Origin: Ilyomonas sp965214235
GTDB lineage: Bacteria; Bacteroidota; Bacteroidia; Chitinophagales; Chitinophagaceae
Length of the DNA stretch: 64,000 bases
Direction: 5' to 3'
NCBI GenBank assembly: GCA_965214235.1
Contig: CBDCBH010000002.1
Coordinates: 310,001 to 374,000 of the forward strand
Position 1 is the stretch's first letter; each line of letters opens with the position of its first letter. A program made the translations under genes and the position numbers. Of the stretch, positions 25,946 through 36,063 are shown piece by piece. Under the pieces are notes generated by a model. It saw only the letters and a list, made by a program, of their open reading frames with translations. It ran no database searches and had not been told where the DNA came from.

Positions 25946-27802
25946 TTATTTTATAGATCGTTTTTTGTGTTTTTCCATTCTTTTTTCTCTGTTCGTCATC
26001 TCACCAACTTCAATGTTTGATGGATGTAATGCATCATGCAAAATAGTGATGGTTTCTTTTTTAAAATCGCTGTCTTGTGCAGTAGGTATATTTATAAATT
26101 GTTGCGGATTTCTATCAACTAATGGAAACCAGCTGCTTTGTATTTGAACCATTATTTTATGACCTTTTAAAAACGTATGCGCCACATCGTTTAGTTGTAG
26201 CCTTACTTTAGTTGGTATGCCCAGAGCAAATGATTCGGGCTTCTCAAAGTTGTTCCTAAACTTACCTCGCAACACTTCTGCCCGTACCAGTTGCTGCGTG
26301 CTGCCTGCATCGGGCAATACATCAATTACTTTTACAATAAAATCGGCATCTGTACTGTTCAATGTTACAAATAAGTTGGCGGTGATGGGTCCTAATAGCG
26401 TTATATCATTTACCAATTCATCACTTTCATAATACACTACATCCGCTCTTTTTGAGGCAAAGGTTTGATCGGCAGCCATGTATTCATTCAGCCGGTCAAC
26501 GCTGCGTTCATCAATATAAGGAACAGGATCAGCCGGGTCAGAAATATAATCATCTTTACCTTCTGTTTTTCCTTTTCGCAAAAGCAATTGATGGTTGTTA
26601 TTCAGCCACCAGGTAGCTTTTTTTATTTCTTTCGGCGGCCAGGCAGTAAAGGTTTCCCATTTGTTGCTGCCGGTAATAAAAACAGTGGCTTTGCCTGCAG
26701 CAAAATTTCCTTTGTTTTTTAAATAATGATTGAAGAAATCCAGTTCCATCTGCTGGAAAGGCGCATTTAAATCTTCTCCAAAATCATAACCAACAAAACG
26801 TGTCCATCTTCTTGCTTCCCATGCGCCATGCGTCCACGGAGCCATTACCAAACGATTGTCGTTGTGTTTGTTTTTTTGCTCAATGGTTTTATAGGTATTT
26901 AAGGCACCCCACATATCTTCTGCATCAAACCAGCCGCCAACTACCAGCGTAGCAGGCTTTATATTTTGCAGGTGCGCACGAATGTTCCGTGCCTGCCAGT
27001 AAGCATCTTTCGTGCTGTGTTCCAGATATTCATTCCATATTTTAGCCCTGTGGTGATAGTACAAATCGTTATAGTTGTGCAAAGCCCCATTCTTTAAATA
27101 AAAACCATAAACATCATTTATCAAGAGGCTATCATTAACCAATGGATCCACTTGGCGCGGCGCATCTCTCGGTGCATCAAAAGAGTTTTCAAAATCGAAA
27201 TTGTCCATCAAAAAAAACGCACCGCGATGGTAAGCATCATCTCCTTCAAACTCATCAGTAACAGGCGCTTGCGGCGATACCGCCTTGATGGCAGGATGCG
27301 CGTTTGGCAACGAAGCGGTGGCATAAAAACCAGGGTACGAAATACCATACAAACCTGCTGTTCCATTGTTGTGGCTGATGTTTTTTAATAGCCAGTCAAT
27401 GGTATCATACGTGTCGCTGCTTTGATCGGTTTGGGTTTTGTTTTTCTTTTTATCAATAGCAGGTGTCATTTCCTGAAACTGCCCTTCACTCATGTGTTTG
27501 CCTCGTACATCCTGGTAAACAAAAATGTATTTTTCTTTTACGAAAAGAGAATTGGGGCCAATATCTTTTGCATAATTGTTTTCACCGTAAGGTGCAACTG
27601 AATAAGGCGTTCTGTTTATAAGGAAGGGATACGATTGTGAAGTATCTTTTGGCAGGTAAATGCTGGTAAACAACCGCACGCCATCGCGCATGGAGATGTA
27701 CGCTTCTTTCTTTGTATAATTTTCTCTGACGTTAGTTGAATCTGTTTGAGTAAAAGACTGTAAGGCTAATAAAATAAACCCGAACGATAATAGAAATTTC
27801 AT
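25946..27802 (-). CDS. CocE/NonD hydrolase (X-Pro dipeptidyl-peptidase S15 family)
   Basis: The 618-residue protein has a signal peptide (residues 1-19, ending LQSFTQ), then an alpha/beta-hydrolase of the S15 family and a C-terminal jelly-roll domain. The nucleophile Ser lies in LYGISYPGFYAT (about residue 155), and a conserved WTHGAWEARRWTR follows with the catalytic His. The C-terminal part (KGHKIMVQIQSSWFPLVDRN) matches the family's final domain. Such enzymes act as secreted peptidases, glutaryl-7-ACA acylases or esterases; the exact substrate cannot be told. The DUF1810 gene follows 7 bp after its stop and may be co-transcribed. Confidence 0.9.
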   Translation of the reverse strand: MKFLLSFGFILLALQSFTQTDSTNVRENYTKKEAYISMRDGVRLFTSIYLPKDTSQSYPFLINRTPYSVAPYGENNYAKDIGPNSLFVKEKYIFVYQDVRGKHMSEGQFQEMTPAIDKKKNKTQTDQSSDTYDTIDWLLKNISHNNGTAGLYGISYPGFYATASLPNAHPAIKAVSPQAPVTDEFEGDDAYHRGAFFLMDNFDFENSFDAPRDAPRQVDPLVNDSLLINDVYGFYLKNGALHNYNDLYYHHRAKIWNEYLEHSTKDAYWQARNIRAHLQNIKPATLVVGGWFDAEDMWGALNTYKTIEQKNKHNDNRLVMAPWTHGAWEARRWTRFVGYDFGEDLNAPFQQMELDFFNHYLKNKGNFAAGKATVFITGSNKWETFTAWPPKEIKKATWWLNNNHQLLLRKGKTEGKDDYISDPADPVPYIDERSVDRLNEYMAADQTFASKRADVVYYESDELVNDITLLGPITANLFVTLNSTDADFIVKVIDVLPDAGSTQQLVRAEVLRGKFRNNFEKPESFALGIPTKVRLQLNDVAHTFLKGHKIMVQIQSSWFPLVDRNPQQFINIPTAQDSDFKKETITILHDALHPSNIEVGEMTNREKRMEKHKKRSIK

Positions 27803-27958
27803 GGAGTTAAAGGTAAGTGTGAATTGCAGAATTGCAGGCTGCGACTATAAATTTATCATGCTGCCACGTTATTCACCAACTGCCAAACAATCATAATAAC
27901 TAAGGTTGTTAATTGTGGAATGATGCGCAGCATAAGGTTTGCATTTTTAGGTTTTCTT

Positions 27959-28666
27959 TTACTTCAATAATAACCACACAAACGAAGCCGCTATACTTCC
28001 TGAAAGTGGCGCCAGCACTGGAATCCAGCTATACTGCCAATCGCTGTCGCGTTTGTTTTTAATGGGCAATAACGAGTGTATTATGCGAGGTCCTAAATCA
28101 CGCACAGGGTTGATGGCATAACCCGTTGGCCCGCCCAGGCTCAAGCCAATGCTTAACACCACCAATGCCACCGGCAAAGCATCCAAAGCTCCCAAACTGT
28201 TGGATGGCGAAACGATGAATAAAACAGCCAGAATAAAAATAAAAGTGCCGGTAAATTCGGTTACAAAATTGTGCGCCGCACTGCGAATGGAGGGCGCGGT
28301 TGCAAACACGCCCAATTTCAAATCGGCATCGGCGGTTTCATCGAAATGTTGTTTATAGCAAAGCCAAACAATGAAAGCGCCGGCCATTGCGCCCAGCAGT
28401 TGGGCAATGCAATATTGCAGCACCAAACGCCATGAAAATTTACCAACAACAGCAAGTGCAAGAGTTACCGCCGGGTTAAGATGTGCGCCGCTGGCTTTAC
28501 TTGAAATAAATACGCCCGTAAACACAGCCATCGCCCACCCGAAAGTAATGGCAATTAAGCCGCCGTTGTTGCCTTTGGTTTTGTGCAAAACAACGTTGGC
28601 AACCACGCCATCGCCCAGCGTAACCAGTACGGCAGTGCCAATAAATTCGCTGATGAAAGGTGACAT
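27959..28666 (-). CDS. glpF: Glycerol facilitator (aquaporin family)
   Basis: The 235-residue channel has six membrane segments and two NPA-type loops: GAHLNPAVTLA and GYAINPVRDLGPR. The Asp after the second loop's Arg is typical of glycerol-conducting members. It is the third gene in glpK-glpD-glpF, 63 bp after glpD, which supports glycerol uptake as its role. The second loop has NPV rather than NPA, a change also seen in other aquaglyceroporins. Confidence 0.92.
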   Translation of the reverse strand: MSPFISEFIGTAVLVTLGDGVVANVVLHKTKGNNGGLIAITFGWAMAVFTGVFISSKASGAHLNPAVTLALAVVGKFSWRLVLQYCIAQLLGAMAGAFIVWLCYKQHFDETADADLKLGVFATAPSIRSAAHNFVTEFTGTFIFILAVLFIVSPSNSLGALDALPVALVVLSIGLSLGGPTGYAINPVRDLGPRIIHSLLPIKNKRDSDWQYSWIPVLAPLSGSIAASFVWLLLK

Positions 28667-28729
28667 GTTGTTTGTTTTTTTTCTATGAACAAGTTTGTTG
28701 AAGAAGATAATTTTATGAAGATAAAAAGG

Positions 28730-30229
28730 TTATTGCAACGGTAATAAATATTGTAATGCCAGCTGATTAAATTCAACAATCTGCTGATCCATCCATTGTT
28801 TGTTTTTATGCAATATCTCCATCATTTGTTTTGCAACCGCTGGGGCTGCAGCCCTTGCTGCGTCAGCATTCAGGAAGAGTAACCTTATTCGCCTTGCAAG
28901 AACATCTTCTACTGTCATCGCCATTTCTTTTTCAATAAAATAAACAATGTCATTTTCAGAAAGATGAACATTAGTTTGCAGAAAATCGTGTTCATAAATC
29001 TTCTTATCATCATCCGTTCCACCAATGCGCAAGGTTTGTGTGATACACTTTTTTTGCGGCAATCCGGCAACATCCGCAATTCTCCAAATTACATCTTCTG
29101 CCATCTTCCGGTAGGTTGTCCATTTGCCACCGCTTACGGTTATAAGCTTTGATTCTGAAATTAGAATTGTATGATCCCTTCTTAACACAGCAGTTGAAGA
29201 AACATCTTTTTGTTTTATTAAAGGACGAAGACCGGCGAACGCGCTTAACACATCGTTTTTAGTTATTGTTTTCGATAAATATTTATTTGCATGATGAATG
29301 ATAAAATCAATTTCTTCAGGCAATGGCTTCGGTTCTATTTCAATAGTTGGAACCGGCGTATCGGTTGTGCCTACAATAATTTTATTGTGCCAGGGTACGG
29401 CAAATAAAACACGACCATCATCGGTTTTAGGAATCATCATGGCGGCATTGCCGGGGAAAAATTCTTTTTCAACAACAATATGAACGCCCTGCGATGGCGC
29501 AATTAATTTATTTTTTGATGGCTTATCCATTTCCATTACGGCATCGGCAAATACGCCGGTAGCATTAATAATTGCTTTAGCATTTACTGCGTGAGATGTG
29601 TTGTTGATAGTATCGTAAAAACAAACTCCGGTTATTTTGTTTTTTGTTTTGATGAACGATGTTGCGGCGCAATAATTCAACAAGGTTGCGCCTTTTGCAG
29701 CGGCGGTTTTTGCCAATTCTATCGCCAGTCTTGTATCATCAAACTGACCATCAAAATATAAAATGCCGCCTTTTAGTTTTGTTGCATTAATTCCGGGTAA
29801 TTGTTGCAGCGTTTGTTGTTTGTTCAGCCATTTTGTTTTGCCAACCGATAGCTTGCCTGCCAGCAAATCGTACACTTTCAAACCGATGCCATAAAACCAT
29901 TTGTCCCGCCAGGTGTAAGCGGGCACTATAAAAGGTAAAACAGTTGTAACATGCGGTGCATTGCGCAATAAATAAGCTCTTTCGCGCAACGCTTCTTTTA
30001 CTAATTTGATATTGCCCTGCGCCAGATAACGCACACCGCCATGCACTAATTTTGTTGATTTGCCCGATGTGCCTTTACCCCAATCAAACTGTTCAATCAG
30101 CAATGTTTTATAGCCTCGGGAAGCCGCGTCCACAGCGCATCCTAAGCCGGTAGCTCCTCCGCCAATGATAACTATATCCCAGTTTTTTGTTTGCTCAAGT
30201 TGGGTAAGCATTCGGCTTCTGTTCATCAT
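28730..30229 (-). CDS. glpD: Glycerol-3-phosphate dehydrogenase, FAD-dependent
   Basis: The 499-residue protein is the aerobic glycerol-3-phosphate dehydrogenase that makes dihydroxyacetone phosphate and passes electrons to quinones. It starts with the FAD-binding Rossmann motif (IVIIGGGATGLGCAVDAASR), followed by the family signature GTSGKSTKLVHGGVRYL. The C-terminal domain (about 390-499) is present. It lies between the kinase and the facilitator in one operon, 38 bp after glpK. Confidence 0.95.
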   Translation of the reverse strand: MMNRSRMLTQLEQTKNWDIVIIGGGATGLGCAVDAASRGYKTLLIEQFDWGKGTSGKSTKLVHGGVRYLAQGNIKLVKEALRERAYLLRNAPHVTTVLPFIVPAYTWRDKWFYGIGLKVYDLLAGKLSVGKTKWLNKQQTLQQLPGINATKLKGGILYFDGQFDDTRLAIELAKTAAAKGATLLNYCAATSFIKTKNKITGVCFYDTINNTSHAVNAKAIINATGVFADAVMEMDKPSKNKLIAPSQGVHIVVEKEFFPGNAAMMIPKTDDGRVLFAVPWHNKIIVGTTDTPVPTIEIEPKPLPEEIDFIIHHANKYLSKTITKNDVLSAFAGLRPLIKQKDVSSTAVLRRDHTILISESKLITVSGGKWTTYRKMAEDVIWRIADVAGLPQKKCITQTLRIGGTDDDKKIYEHDFLQTNVHLSENDIVYFIEKEMAMTVEDVLARRIRLLFLNADAARAAAPAVAKQMMEILHKNKQWMDQQIVEFNQLALQYLLPLQ

Positions 30230-30267
30230 TTTTATTCATCTTACTAATTCTAACATTTATCCGGTAA

Positions 30268-31767
30268 TTATTGCCTGTCATCTGCCCAAACCTGCGCCGC
30301 TTTAATGGCTCTCTGCCATTGTTTGGACAGATGATTTCGCTGTGTATCGTCAATGCCGGGATGATAAATTTTATCTATCTGCCACTGCTGTTGTATTTCT
30401 TCCAAACTACCCCAGTAACCTATTGCTAAACCCGCTAAATAAGCCGCGCCTAACGCTGTGGTTTCTGTTGTTTTTGGTTTAATGACTTTTGTGTTTACAA
30501 CATCGCTTTGAAACTGCATGAGCATATTGTTTACAGTTGCGCCACCATCTACGCGAAGCTCCTGAATAGCGATGCCCGCATCTGCCTGCATGGCATTCAA
30601 CACATCCATTGTTTGGAAGGCAATGCTTTCAAGGCAAGCCCTTGCAATGTGCGCCGCCGTAGTGCCGCGTGTGATGCCTACGATGGTGCCGCGCGCCTGC
30701 CCATTCCAATACGGCGCGCCCAGCCCCGTGAATGCAGGAACTATATACACGCCATCGGTTGAAGATACTTGCGCTGCAAGCGTTTCCACTTCGGAAGACG
30801 AGCGGATAATTTGTAAACCATCGCGCAGCCATTGCACTACAGCGCCGGCAATAAACACGCTGCCTTCCAAAGCATACATTGTTTTTCCGTTTATCTGCCA
30901 TGCAATGGTGGTAAGTAAATTGTTGCTGGAAGGAACGGCTATTTCGCCTGTATTCATCAACATAAAACAACCCGTTCCATACGTGTTTTTTACGGTGCCG
31001 GGCTGGGTACACATTTGCCCGAACAACGCCGCCTGCTGATCGCCGGCAATGCCTGCAACCGGCAAACTTTGCGCAGTTATAATATGTTGTGTGTAGCCAT
31101 AAATTTCACTGCTGCTGCGCACCTCGGGCAACATATTTTTTGGTATTTCAAACAACTGCAAAAGATCTTCATCCCAGCTTACGGTATGAATATTAAACAA
31201 CATGGTGCGGCTGGCATTGGTAACATCGGTTGCATAAACGGTTCCATCAGTTAGCTTCCAAAGCAGCCAGCTATCAACGTTTCCAAAACATAACTCGCCC
31301 CCTTTTGCTTTTTCTTTTACTCCATTTACATTATCCAATATCCATTTTATTTTGGTAGCCGAAAAATAAGCATCTATCACTAAGCCGGTTTTGTTTTGAA
31401 TGGTTTTTGCATGTCCGTTTGTTTTTAATTCATCGCAAAAAGAAACCGTTCTTCTGTCTTGCCAAACAATTGCATTGTAAACCGGCTGCCCTGTTTTTCT
31501 ATCCCATACAATTGTTGTTTCGCGCTGGTTAGTAATGCCGATGGCGGCAATATCCTTTACCGTTAAGCCAGCTTTGGTAACGGCTTCTGCAGCCACGCCC
31601 AGTTGCGTACTCCAAATTTCATTGGGGTCGTGTTCCACCCAGCCTGGTTGCGGGTAGTGTTGTGTAAATTCTTTTTGTGAGACGGAAACTATAGCGCCTT
31701 CTTTATTAAAAACAATGGCGCGTGAACTGGTAGTACCCTGATCGAAAGATAAAATAAATTGTGGCAT
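30268..31767 (-). CDS. glpK: Glycerol kinase
   Basis: The start at 31767 (MPQFILSFDQGTTSSRAIVF) is chosen over an upstream frame start at 31872, because the latter lies in the terminator of the preceding gene. The 499-residue FGGY kinase phosphorylates glycerol. Motifs include FDQGTTSSRA (phosphate binding), WQDRRT and the second signature GDQQAALFGQ, and the C-terminal ELRVDGGATVNNMLMQFQ. It is the first gene of the glycerol operon, so the operon promoter should lie between 31767 and 31841. Confidence 0.96.
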   Translation of the reverse strand: MPQFILSFDQGTTSSRAIVFNKEGAIVSVSQKEFTQHYPQPGWVEHDPNEIWSTQLGVAAEAVTKAGLTVKDIAAIGITNQRETTIVWDRKTGQPVYNAIVWQDRRTVSFCDELKTNGHAKTIQNKTGLVIDAYFSATKIKWILDNVNGVKEKAKGGELCFGNVDSWLLWKLTDGTVYATDVTNASRTMLFNIHTVSWDEDLLQLFEIPKNMLPEVRSSSEIYGYTQHIITAQSLPVAGIAGDQQAALFGQMCTQPGTVKNTYGTGCFMLMNTGEIAVPSSNNLLTTIAWQINGKTMYALEGSVFIAGAVVQWLRDGLQIIRSSSEVETLAAQVSSTDGVYIVPAFTGLGAPYWNGQARGTIVGITRGTTAAHIARACLESIAFQTMDVLNAMQADAGIAIQELRVDGGATVNNMLMQFQSDVVNTKVIKPKTTETTALGAAYLAGLAIGYWGSLEEIQQQWQIDKIYHPGIDDTQRNHLSKQWQRAIKAAQVWADDRQ

Positions 31768-31840
31768 AATGATAAGCAATGAGAGAATGAAAATAAGGTT
31801 TTGGTTTGAATTGGATGGATGAAGAAATATTCGGTCAAGT

Positions 31841-31878
31841 AAAGAAAAAAAGCCGGTTGATTTTGTTGTCAACCGGCT
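31841..31878 (-). terminator. Rho-independent terminator after the S41 peptidase
   Basis: On the minus strand a 10-bp perfect stem (AGCCGGTTGA / TCAACCGGCT) with an 8-nt loop is followed by TTTTTTCTTT. It ends transcription from the peptidase gene and separates it from glpK. Confidence 0.92.
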
Positions 31879-31902
31879 GTATCATACAATTTTTGTATTG
31901 AC

Positions 31903-33081
31903 TTAATGCATTAAACTCAAAGCTTTTTCCAGTTGTTTATCTCCTGCCGTTTGAAAGTCGGTTAAATTAAAAGGCACAGGATAATCGGGCGGAAAACCTT
32001 TGCCTTCATAAATATTGCCATTAATGTATTTAAACGTGCTTGACGATGTGTAAACAAACGTAAAATTAGCCGCTGTAAACTGTCCGCCGTTTAAAATTTC
32101 GTTAGCGGTAAGCGGGCCATTAGCGCCCCAGGTTAGTTCGCCAACAGTATGTCCGTTTGGTAACGAATGTATTGCCATTGCTGTTAGCTCTGCCATGCTG
32201 GTACTCCAAATATCGGTAAGCGCTACAATAGGTACAGTTACTGCTTTTGCGCCGGTTTGCGGTGTTACAATAGCATCTGCCCAGGGCGTATAATCCAATC
32301 TGCCATTGCCGCTTTTGTACCGCGTGTAACCAATTTTTTGTTTGCTGCTTATCATGTTGCCAACCAAAAAATTCAAGTCCTGAATGCTGCCGCCGGGGTT
32401 GCCGCGAACATCAACCACAACGCCTTTAAAATTAGAGGGCGGGTTGTGCAGATAAGTGATAAAAAACTGCAAAGCTCTTTTTACACCGTTATTATTTGCT
32501 GCATTGTAGGACGTTTTTAAATTAAATTGATTGAAGCCGAGATACAATACCTGACCATTGCCGATGGTGCCGGCTATGGCTTCAGTAGTATCTTTACCTT
32601 CTAATAAGTTGACTGAATCAATGCCACCAACAATAGAAGTGGAATCTAAATAATAGTTGGCATCATACCCATAAAAAACATAACGCTGCCGTATAATGCC
32701 TGCCCGTAGTTTTCTATCGTAAGCTGGCGATACGGAAGAATCGGCAACAGGGTCTCCGAAACTAAGGTTGTAATGCGAATCAATCAATCCATCTGTCATC
32801 TGCCTAAAGTAGCTGATGCTTTTACGAACATCGCTGCTATCATTAATGTTCAGGCTTGCAAACATGGGTTTATAAATGGTGTACATTCTATCCCAGTTGG
32901 TGGTATCAATCGCCCAAAACACATAGTTATTATTCATGCCATTCCAGTACGATTCAAACACATCGCTCATCGAGCCGCCCACATAGTTTTCAGGCACTTC
33001 AACATTGGTAAAATCTTTTCTGCAGGAAAAGAAAAACAAAGCCAAACAAAGAGCCGGTAACAGCCATAACTTTTTATTCAT
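31903..33081 (-). CDS. S41 family peptidase, lipoprotein
   Basis: The 392-residue protein has a lipoprotein signal (LALFFFSCRKDF, Cys about residue 20). A helical N-terminal domain is followed by the S41 (C-terminal processing protease-like) core: FKGVVVDVRGNPGG, then ALTDIWSTSMAELTAMAI, whose Ser (about residue 295) is the nucleophile. A PDZ domain is short or missing. It probably degrades or processes proteins in the periplasm or at the surface. The next gene upstream, a beta-barrel protein, may be in the same operon. Confidence 0.88.
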   Translation of the reverse strand: MNKKLWLLPALCLALFFFSCRKDFTNVEVPENYVGGSMSDVFESYWNGMNNNYVFWAIDTTNWDRMYTIYKPMFASLNINDSSDVRKSISYFRQMTDGLIDSHYNLSFGDPVADSSVSPAYDRKLRAGIIRQRYVFYGYDANYYLDSTSIVGGIDSVNLLEGKDTTEAIAGTIGNGQVLYLGFNQFNLKTSYNAANNNGVKRALQFFITYLHNPPSNFKGVVVDVRGNPGGSIQDLNFLVGNMISSKQKIGYTRYKSGNGRLDYTPWADAIVTPQTGAKAVTVPIVALTDIWSTSMAELTAMAIHSLPNGHTVGELTWGANGPLTANEILNGGQFTAANFTFVYTSSSTFKYINGNIYEGKGFPPDYPVPFNLTDFQTAGDKQLEKALSLMH

Positions 33082-33101
33082 ATCTGATAAATGTATAAGT
33101 T

Positions 33102-33860
33102 TTAAAAAGATGATTTGTTATTTCCAAAGTGATACATCACACCGGCATTCACGCCATACGTTGTGTTATAACGCGGCACCTGGTTGGTTTCATATTTTTT
33201 TTGCTGATCGGTAAAGCCATACAACAACCTTCCTTCGGCAAACACATTAATATTGCTGGTAACATCGTAACCAATGCCCAAGCCCGCTACCCAGCCAACT
33301 TCAAAACGGTTGTCTTTCCGGCTGTCGAAAGTATATTTTTGGTTATAGCTATACGGGTTGTTGTAATCGTAAATAGAATTGGCAGAAGTGTTGTTGTCAA
33401 CATTATCAAGTATAGCCGGCATTACACCTTTTATGGTTGAAGACATCCAATAGCCACCATACAAACCCGCATTGGCAAAGCCTTTCAGCCGCTCGCCGCC
33501 AAACATAAAATGCGCCATCAGCGGCAGTTGCACGTAATTGTTGTAATTATTTTGATAAACGCCTGCAAAAAAAGCAGAACGTTCCTGCAGGTAATTTTTC
33601 TGTATAAAAGTCGGGTCGGCAGCAATGGCAAACCAATTTGTAATTTGATACTGAACGGGTATGCCAACTGTAAAAGAACTTAACGGTTTGTAATTAGTGA
33701 ACGCACGATTGGCATTGTTGGTTGTCAAACAATTTTTATTGTAGCCGCCTTCAACTCCTACTGAAAACTGCGCATGTAAACTGGCATAAAAACAAAGGCA
33801 ACAGGCTGCCATTAATCCATACCTCCACTTCTTTTTTTTACCGGACGAAAATAGAATCAT
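33102..33860 (-). CDS. Outer-membrane beta-barrel protein, PorT-like
   Basis: The 252-residue protein has a signal peptide (basic start, then LMAACCLCFYASLHAQ), and then alternating aromatic and polar strands of a PorT-type outer-membrane barrel: FSVGVEGGYN, ISNW-like PVQYQITNWFAIAADP, LPLMAHFMFGG and the terminal TYGVNAGVMYHFG. Function unknown. It starts 20 bp upstream of the peptidase gene and may share its transcript. Confidence 0.85.
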   Translation of the reverse strand: MILFSSGKKKKWRYGLMAACCLCFYASLHAQFSVGVEGGYNKNCLTTNNANRAFTNYKPLSSFTVGIPVQYQITNWFAIAADPTFIQKNYLQERSAFFAGVYQNNYNNYVQLPLMAHFMFGGERLKGFANAGLYGGYWMSSTIKGVMPAILDNVDNNTSANSIYDYNNPYSYNQKYTFDSRKDNRFEVGWVAGLGIGYDVTSNINVFAEGRLLYGFTDQQKKYETNQVPRYNTTYGVNAGVMYHFGNNKSSF

Positions 33861-34290
33861 TGTTTATAAAAGTTTTGTTTATAAATCAGCAAAAGCCACA
33901 CCGCTATTGCAAAGTAATAACGAACAATATAGGTAAATGGTGTATGTAATTGAATATAAATAGATAAGTGAGATGTTATAATAGATAAATGCTTTTCAAT
34001 TGTGTGTTTACTTTTTTCTTAAATAGAATGAATAAGGATGTCAACTTTTCGGAAACGGTTGGTTCGACTTCGGCTATTATTTTCTTTTGATATAAAGATG
34101 CTCTTTATTTTTTGAAGCCTGACAATATTTTGGAATGAGCTTATCAAAAAACTTCAATCCGATAAGAATAAATTACCTCAATAGCAGATGAAGCTAAGCG
34201 TTGGATTAGCTCAACTTCATCGCTTGTTTTCATACGTTTGTTTTTATTGTTTTTTATCATTCCGGTATTGAAATTAGTTATTTACGATAG
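33861..34290. other. Gap without a clear gene
   Basis: No intact gene is seen. A minus-strand frame at about 34233 starts MKTSDEVELIQRLASSAIEV and stops after 29 codons; in the next frame a further short protein-like stretch (KLIPKYCQASKNKEHLYIKRK is its end) follows, so this may be the remains of a broken gene. The segment also contains a hairpin around GATGAAGC...CTTCATC (34188-34223). Confidence 0.3.
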
Positions 34291-34575
34291 AATGTTTTAA
34301 TACTTACAACTCTGGTTTCACTGGAAGCCATTCCTCTTGCCATCTTCATTCAAATGTCGGTAAATAAAAACAGCCAGGATATTGAAATTATCCGGGAAGA
34401 TGTTAGCGAAATAAAAGATGATATTGAAGAGATGAAGGAAGATATGGATGAATTGCAGGAGACAGAAAAGAAGATATGACAAAAAAATGAGGTAAAAGAA
34501 AACGAAGCGCTCACAGCCTTACAATCTATCCTGATAAAACTTCAGGAAGAAATTGAGGCGTTGAAAAAGAAATAG
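34291..34575 (+). pseudogene. Decayed C-terminal part of a DUF1003-like membrane protein
   Basis: After a stop codon at 34288 the frame reads NVLILTTLVSLEAIPLAIF, then IQMSVNKNSQDIEIIRED, a charged coiled coil, an in-frame TGA at 34477, and continues in the same frame with a further 31 codons to TAG 34573. The SLEAI...LAIFIQMSVN pattern matches the last membrane segment of DUF1003 proteins. The N-terminal half is gone. An ATG at 34354 could still allow a 41-residue peptide, but a real gene is unlikely. Confidence 0.65.
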
Positions 34576-34608
34576 TTGTTTTCTTTTATTAATAAAAATA
34601 AAACGTCA

Positions 34609-36063
34609 TCACTTCAAAGCATTTTCCAGCTTCACTACAAACAACTCTGCAGGCACATCGCCGGGTTCCAAAGAAGACAAATCAACCACAAAATCTTTTC
34701 CTTCTTTTTTAAATGGAACAAATTTGCCATTACCCAAAATGCTTGCCTTTGTTGCGGAAGAAAGCGTTGTATTTTTAATGCGGATTTTGGGTGAGTAAGA
34801 AGGCACAACGCAATACAATGTATTCCCCTTTTTAGTGAAAAAATATTCAACGTGCGCTGCATCTTTTTTCGGCTGTACCAGCTTGGCGGCACTGTAACCC
34901 GCCATAAAACTTTTATCGCTTTTTTGCGGTTGTTTTCCTTCGCTCCATTGGTAAGATTGTTTCCACGCGGTTGTGCCGTAAATGGCTTCACCATTAGTAT
35001 TTAGCCAGTTGCCCATGTCAATCAGGCGCTGTTGCATTATCACAGGTATTCTGCCATCAGCCGTAGGTCCAATGTCTAATAATAAATTGCCTCCTCTCGA
35101 TACAATATCAATCAGCATTAAAATTAAATCGTGGCTGCTTTTATAATCGTTCAATTGCTCGTTGCGGTTGTATCCGTATGAATGTCCTATGCCCTGGCTT
35201 TCTTCCCATACCGCATCGGCGTTCATACCGCTTCCATATTCAGATGTGGCGTACAGGCAACCATTGTATTTTCCTTTTGTATTATTGCCCCAGCGGTCAT
35301 CAACCACTACTTCATTTTTTACCGGCGATTCGTTAAACAACCACGCTAATAATTCAGGGCTTCGCCATGCAGTGTCTGATAAATCCCATTCGCCATCCGA
35401 AAAAATAATGGAAGGTTTATACTTTGTAACAAGGTCTTTAAACTGCGGAAACATGTGTTCTGCCACAAACCGTTTTTTATCCTGCAGCCAAAGTGGATTG
35501 TACCATTCGTACAACGAGTAATAATAACCCATTTTTAAACCGGCATCGCGCACCGCATTGGTTAAATCGCCCAGCAAATCTCTGTGCGGCGTGCCCGTTA
35601 CCGCATTCCAGGGACGTTGCCAGTCTCTGTCGGCTTCTGCACTGTTCCAAAGGCAATATCCTTCGTGATGTTTTGAAGTAAGCACTACATATTTAGCACC
35701 CGATTTTTTAAACACTTCCGCCCATTGCTGCGGGTTAAACATCGAAGCTGTAAATTGTTTTTCAAACTGTGGATATTGAAAATCCTTGCCGTAATTTTTA
35801 TCGTGAAAAGAAGTGAACTTAACATCGCCATCTTCAATATGATGCCAATACCATTCGGCATAACTATCGCCGCTGTTTTCAATTACCGGCGCGTAAGACG
35901 GTACAGAATACACACCCCAATGAATAAAAATGCCAAACTTATCTTGTTGAAACCAGGCAGGTATGCCGCGCTTGTTGAGAGACGCCCAATTGGCTTCGTA
36001 TGGTTGCGCCATAGCTGTGAAAGTAAGCAGGGAAACAGTAAGCAGTGCCATTATTTTTTTCAT
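34609..36063 (-). CDS. Alpha-L-fucosidase (GH29)
   Basis: The 484-residue protein has a signal peptide (MKKIMALLTVSLLTFTAMAQ) and a GH29 catalytic domain: WFQQDKFGIFIHWGVYSVP, AKYVVLTSKHHEGYCLW and SIIFSDGEWDLSD, with the Asp nucleophile about residue 220. The C-terminal beta-domain (about 360-484) is present. It removes terminal fucose from glycans in the periplasm or outside. No SusC/SusD pair is near, so it seems to stand outside a polysaccharide locus. Confidence 0.94.
   Translation of the reverse strand: MKKIMALLTVSLLTFTAMAQPYEANWASLNKRGIPAWFQQDKFGIFIHWGVYSVPSYAPVIENSGDSYAEWYWHHIEDGDVKFTSFHDKNYGKDFQYPQFEKQFTASMFNPQQWAEVFKKSGAKYVVLTSKHHEGYCLWNSAEADRDWQRPWNAVTGTPHRDLLGDLTNAVRDAGLKMGYYYSLYEWYNPLWLQDKKRFVAEHMFPQFKDLVTKYKPSIIFSDGEWDLSDTAWRSPELLAWLFNESPVKNEVVVDDRWGNNTKGKYNGCLYATSEYGSGMNADAVWEESQGIGHSYGYNRNEQLNDYKSSHDLILMLIDIVSRGGNLLLDIGPTADGRIPVIMQQRLIDMGNWLNTNGEAIYGTTAWKQSYQWSEGKQPQKSDKSFMAGYSAAKLVQPKKDAAHVEYFFTKKGNTLYCVVPSYSPKIRIKNTTLSSATKASILGNGKFVPFKKEGKDFVVDLSSLEPGDVPAELFVVKLENALK

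Noticed and set aside
30572..31039. Plus-strand frame of 155 codons opposite glpK
   Set aside because: A shadow of the glycerol kinase gene; the composition is Cys/Ala/Pro-rich and not protein-like.
31768..31872. N-terminal extension of glycerol kinase from an upstream ATG
   Set aside because: It would start inside the terminator hairpin of the preceding gene and adds 35 residues not seen in the family.
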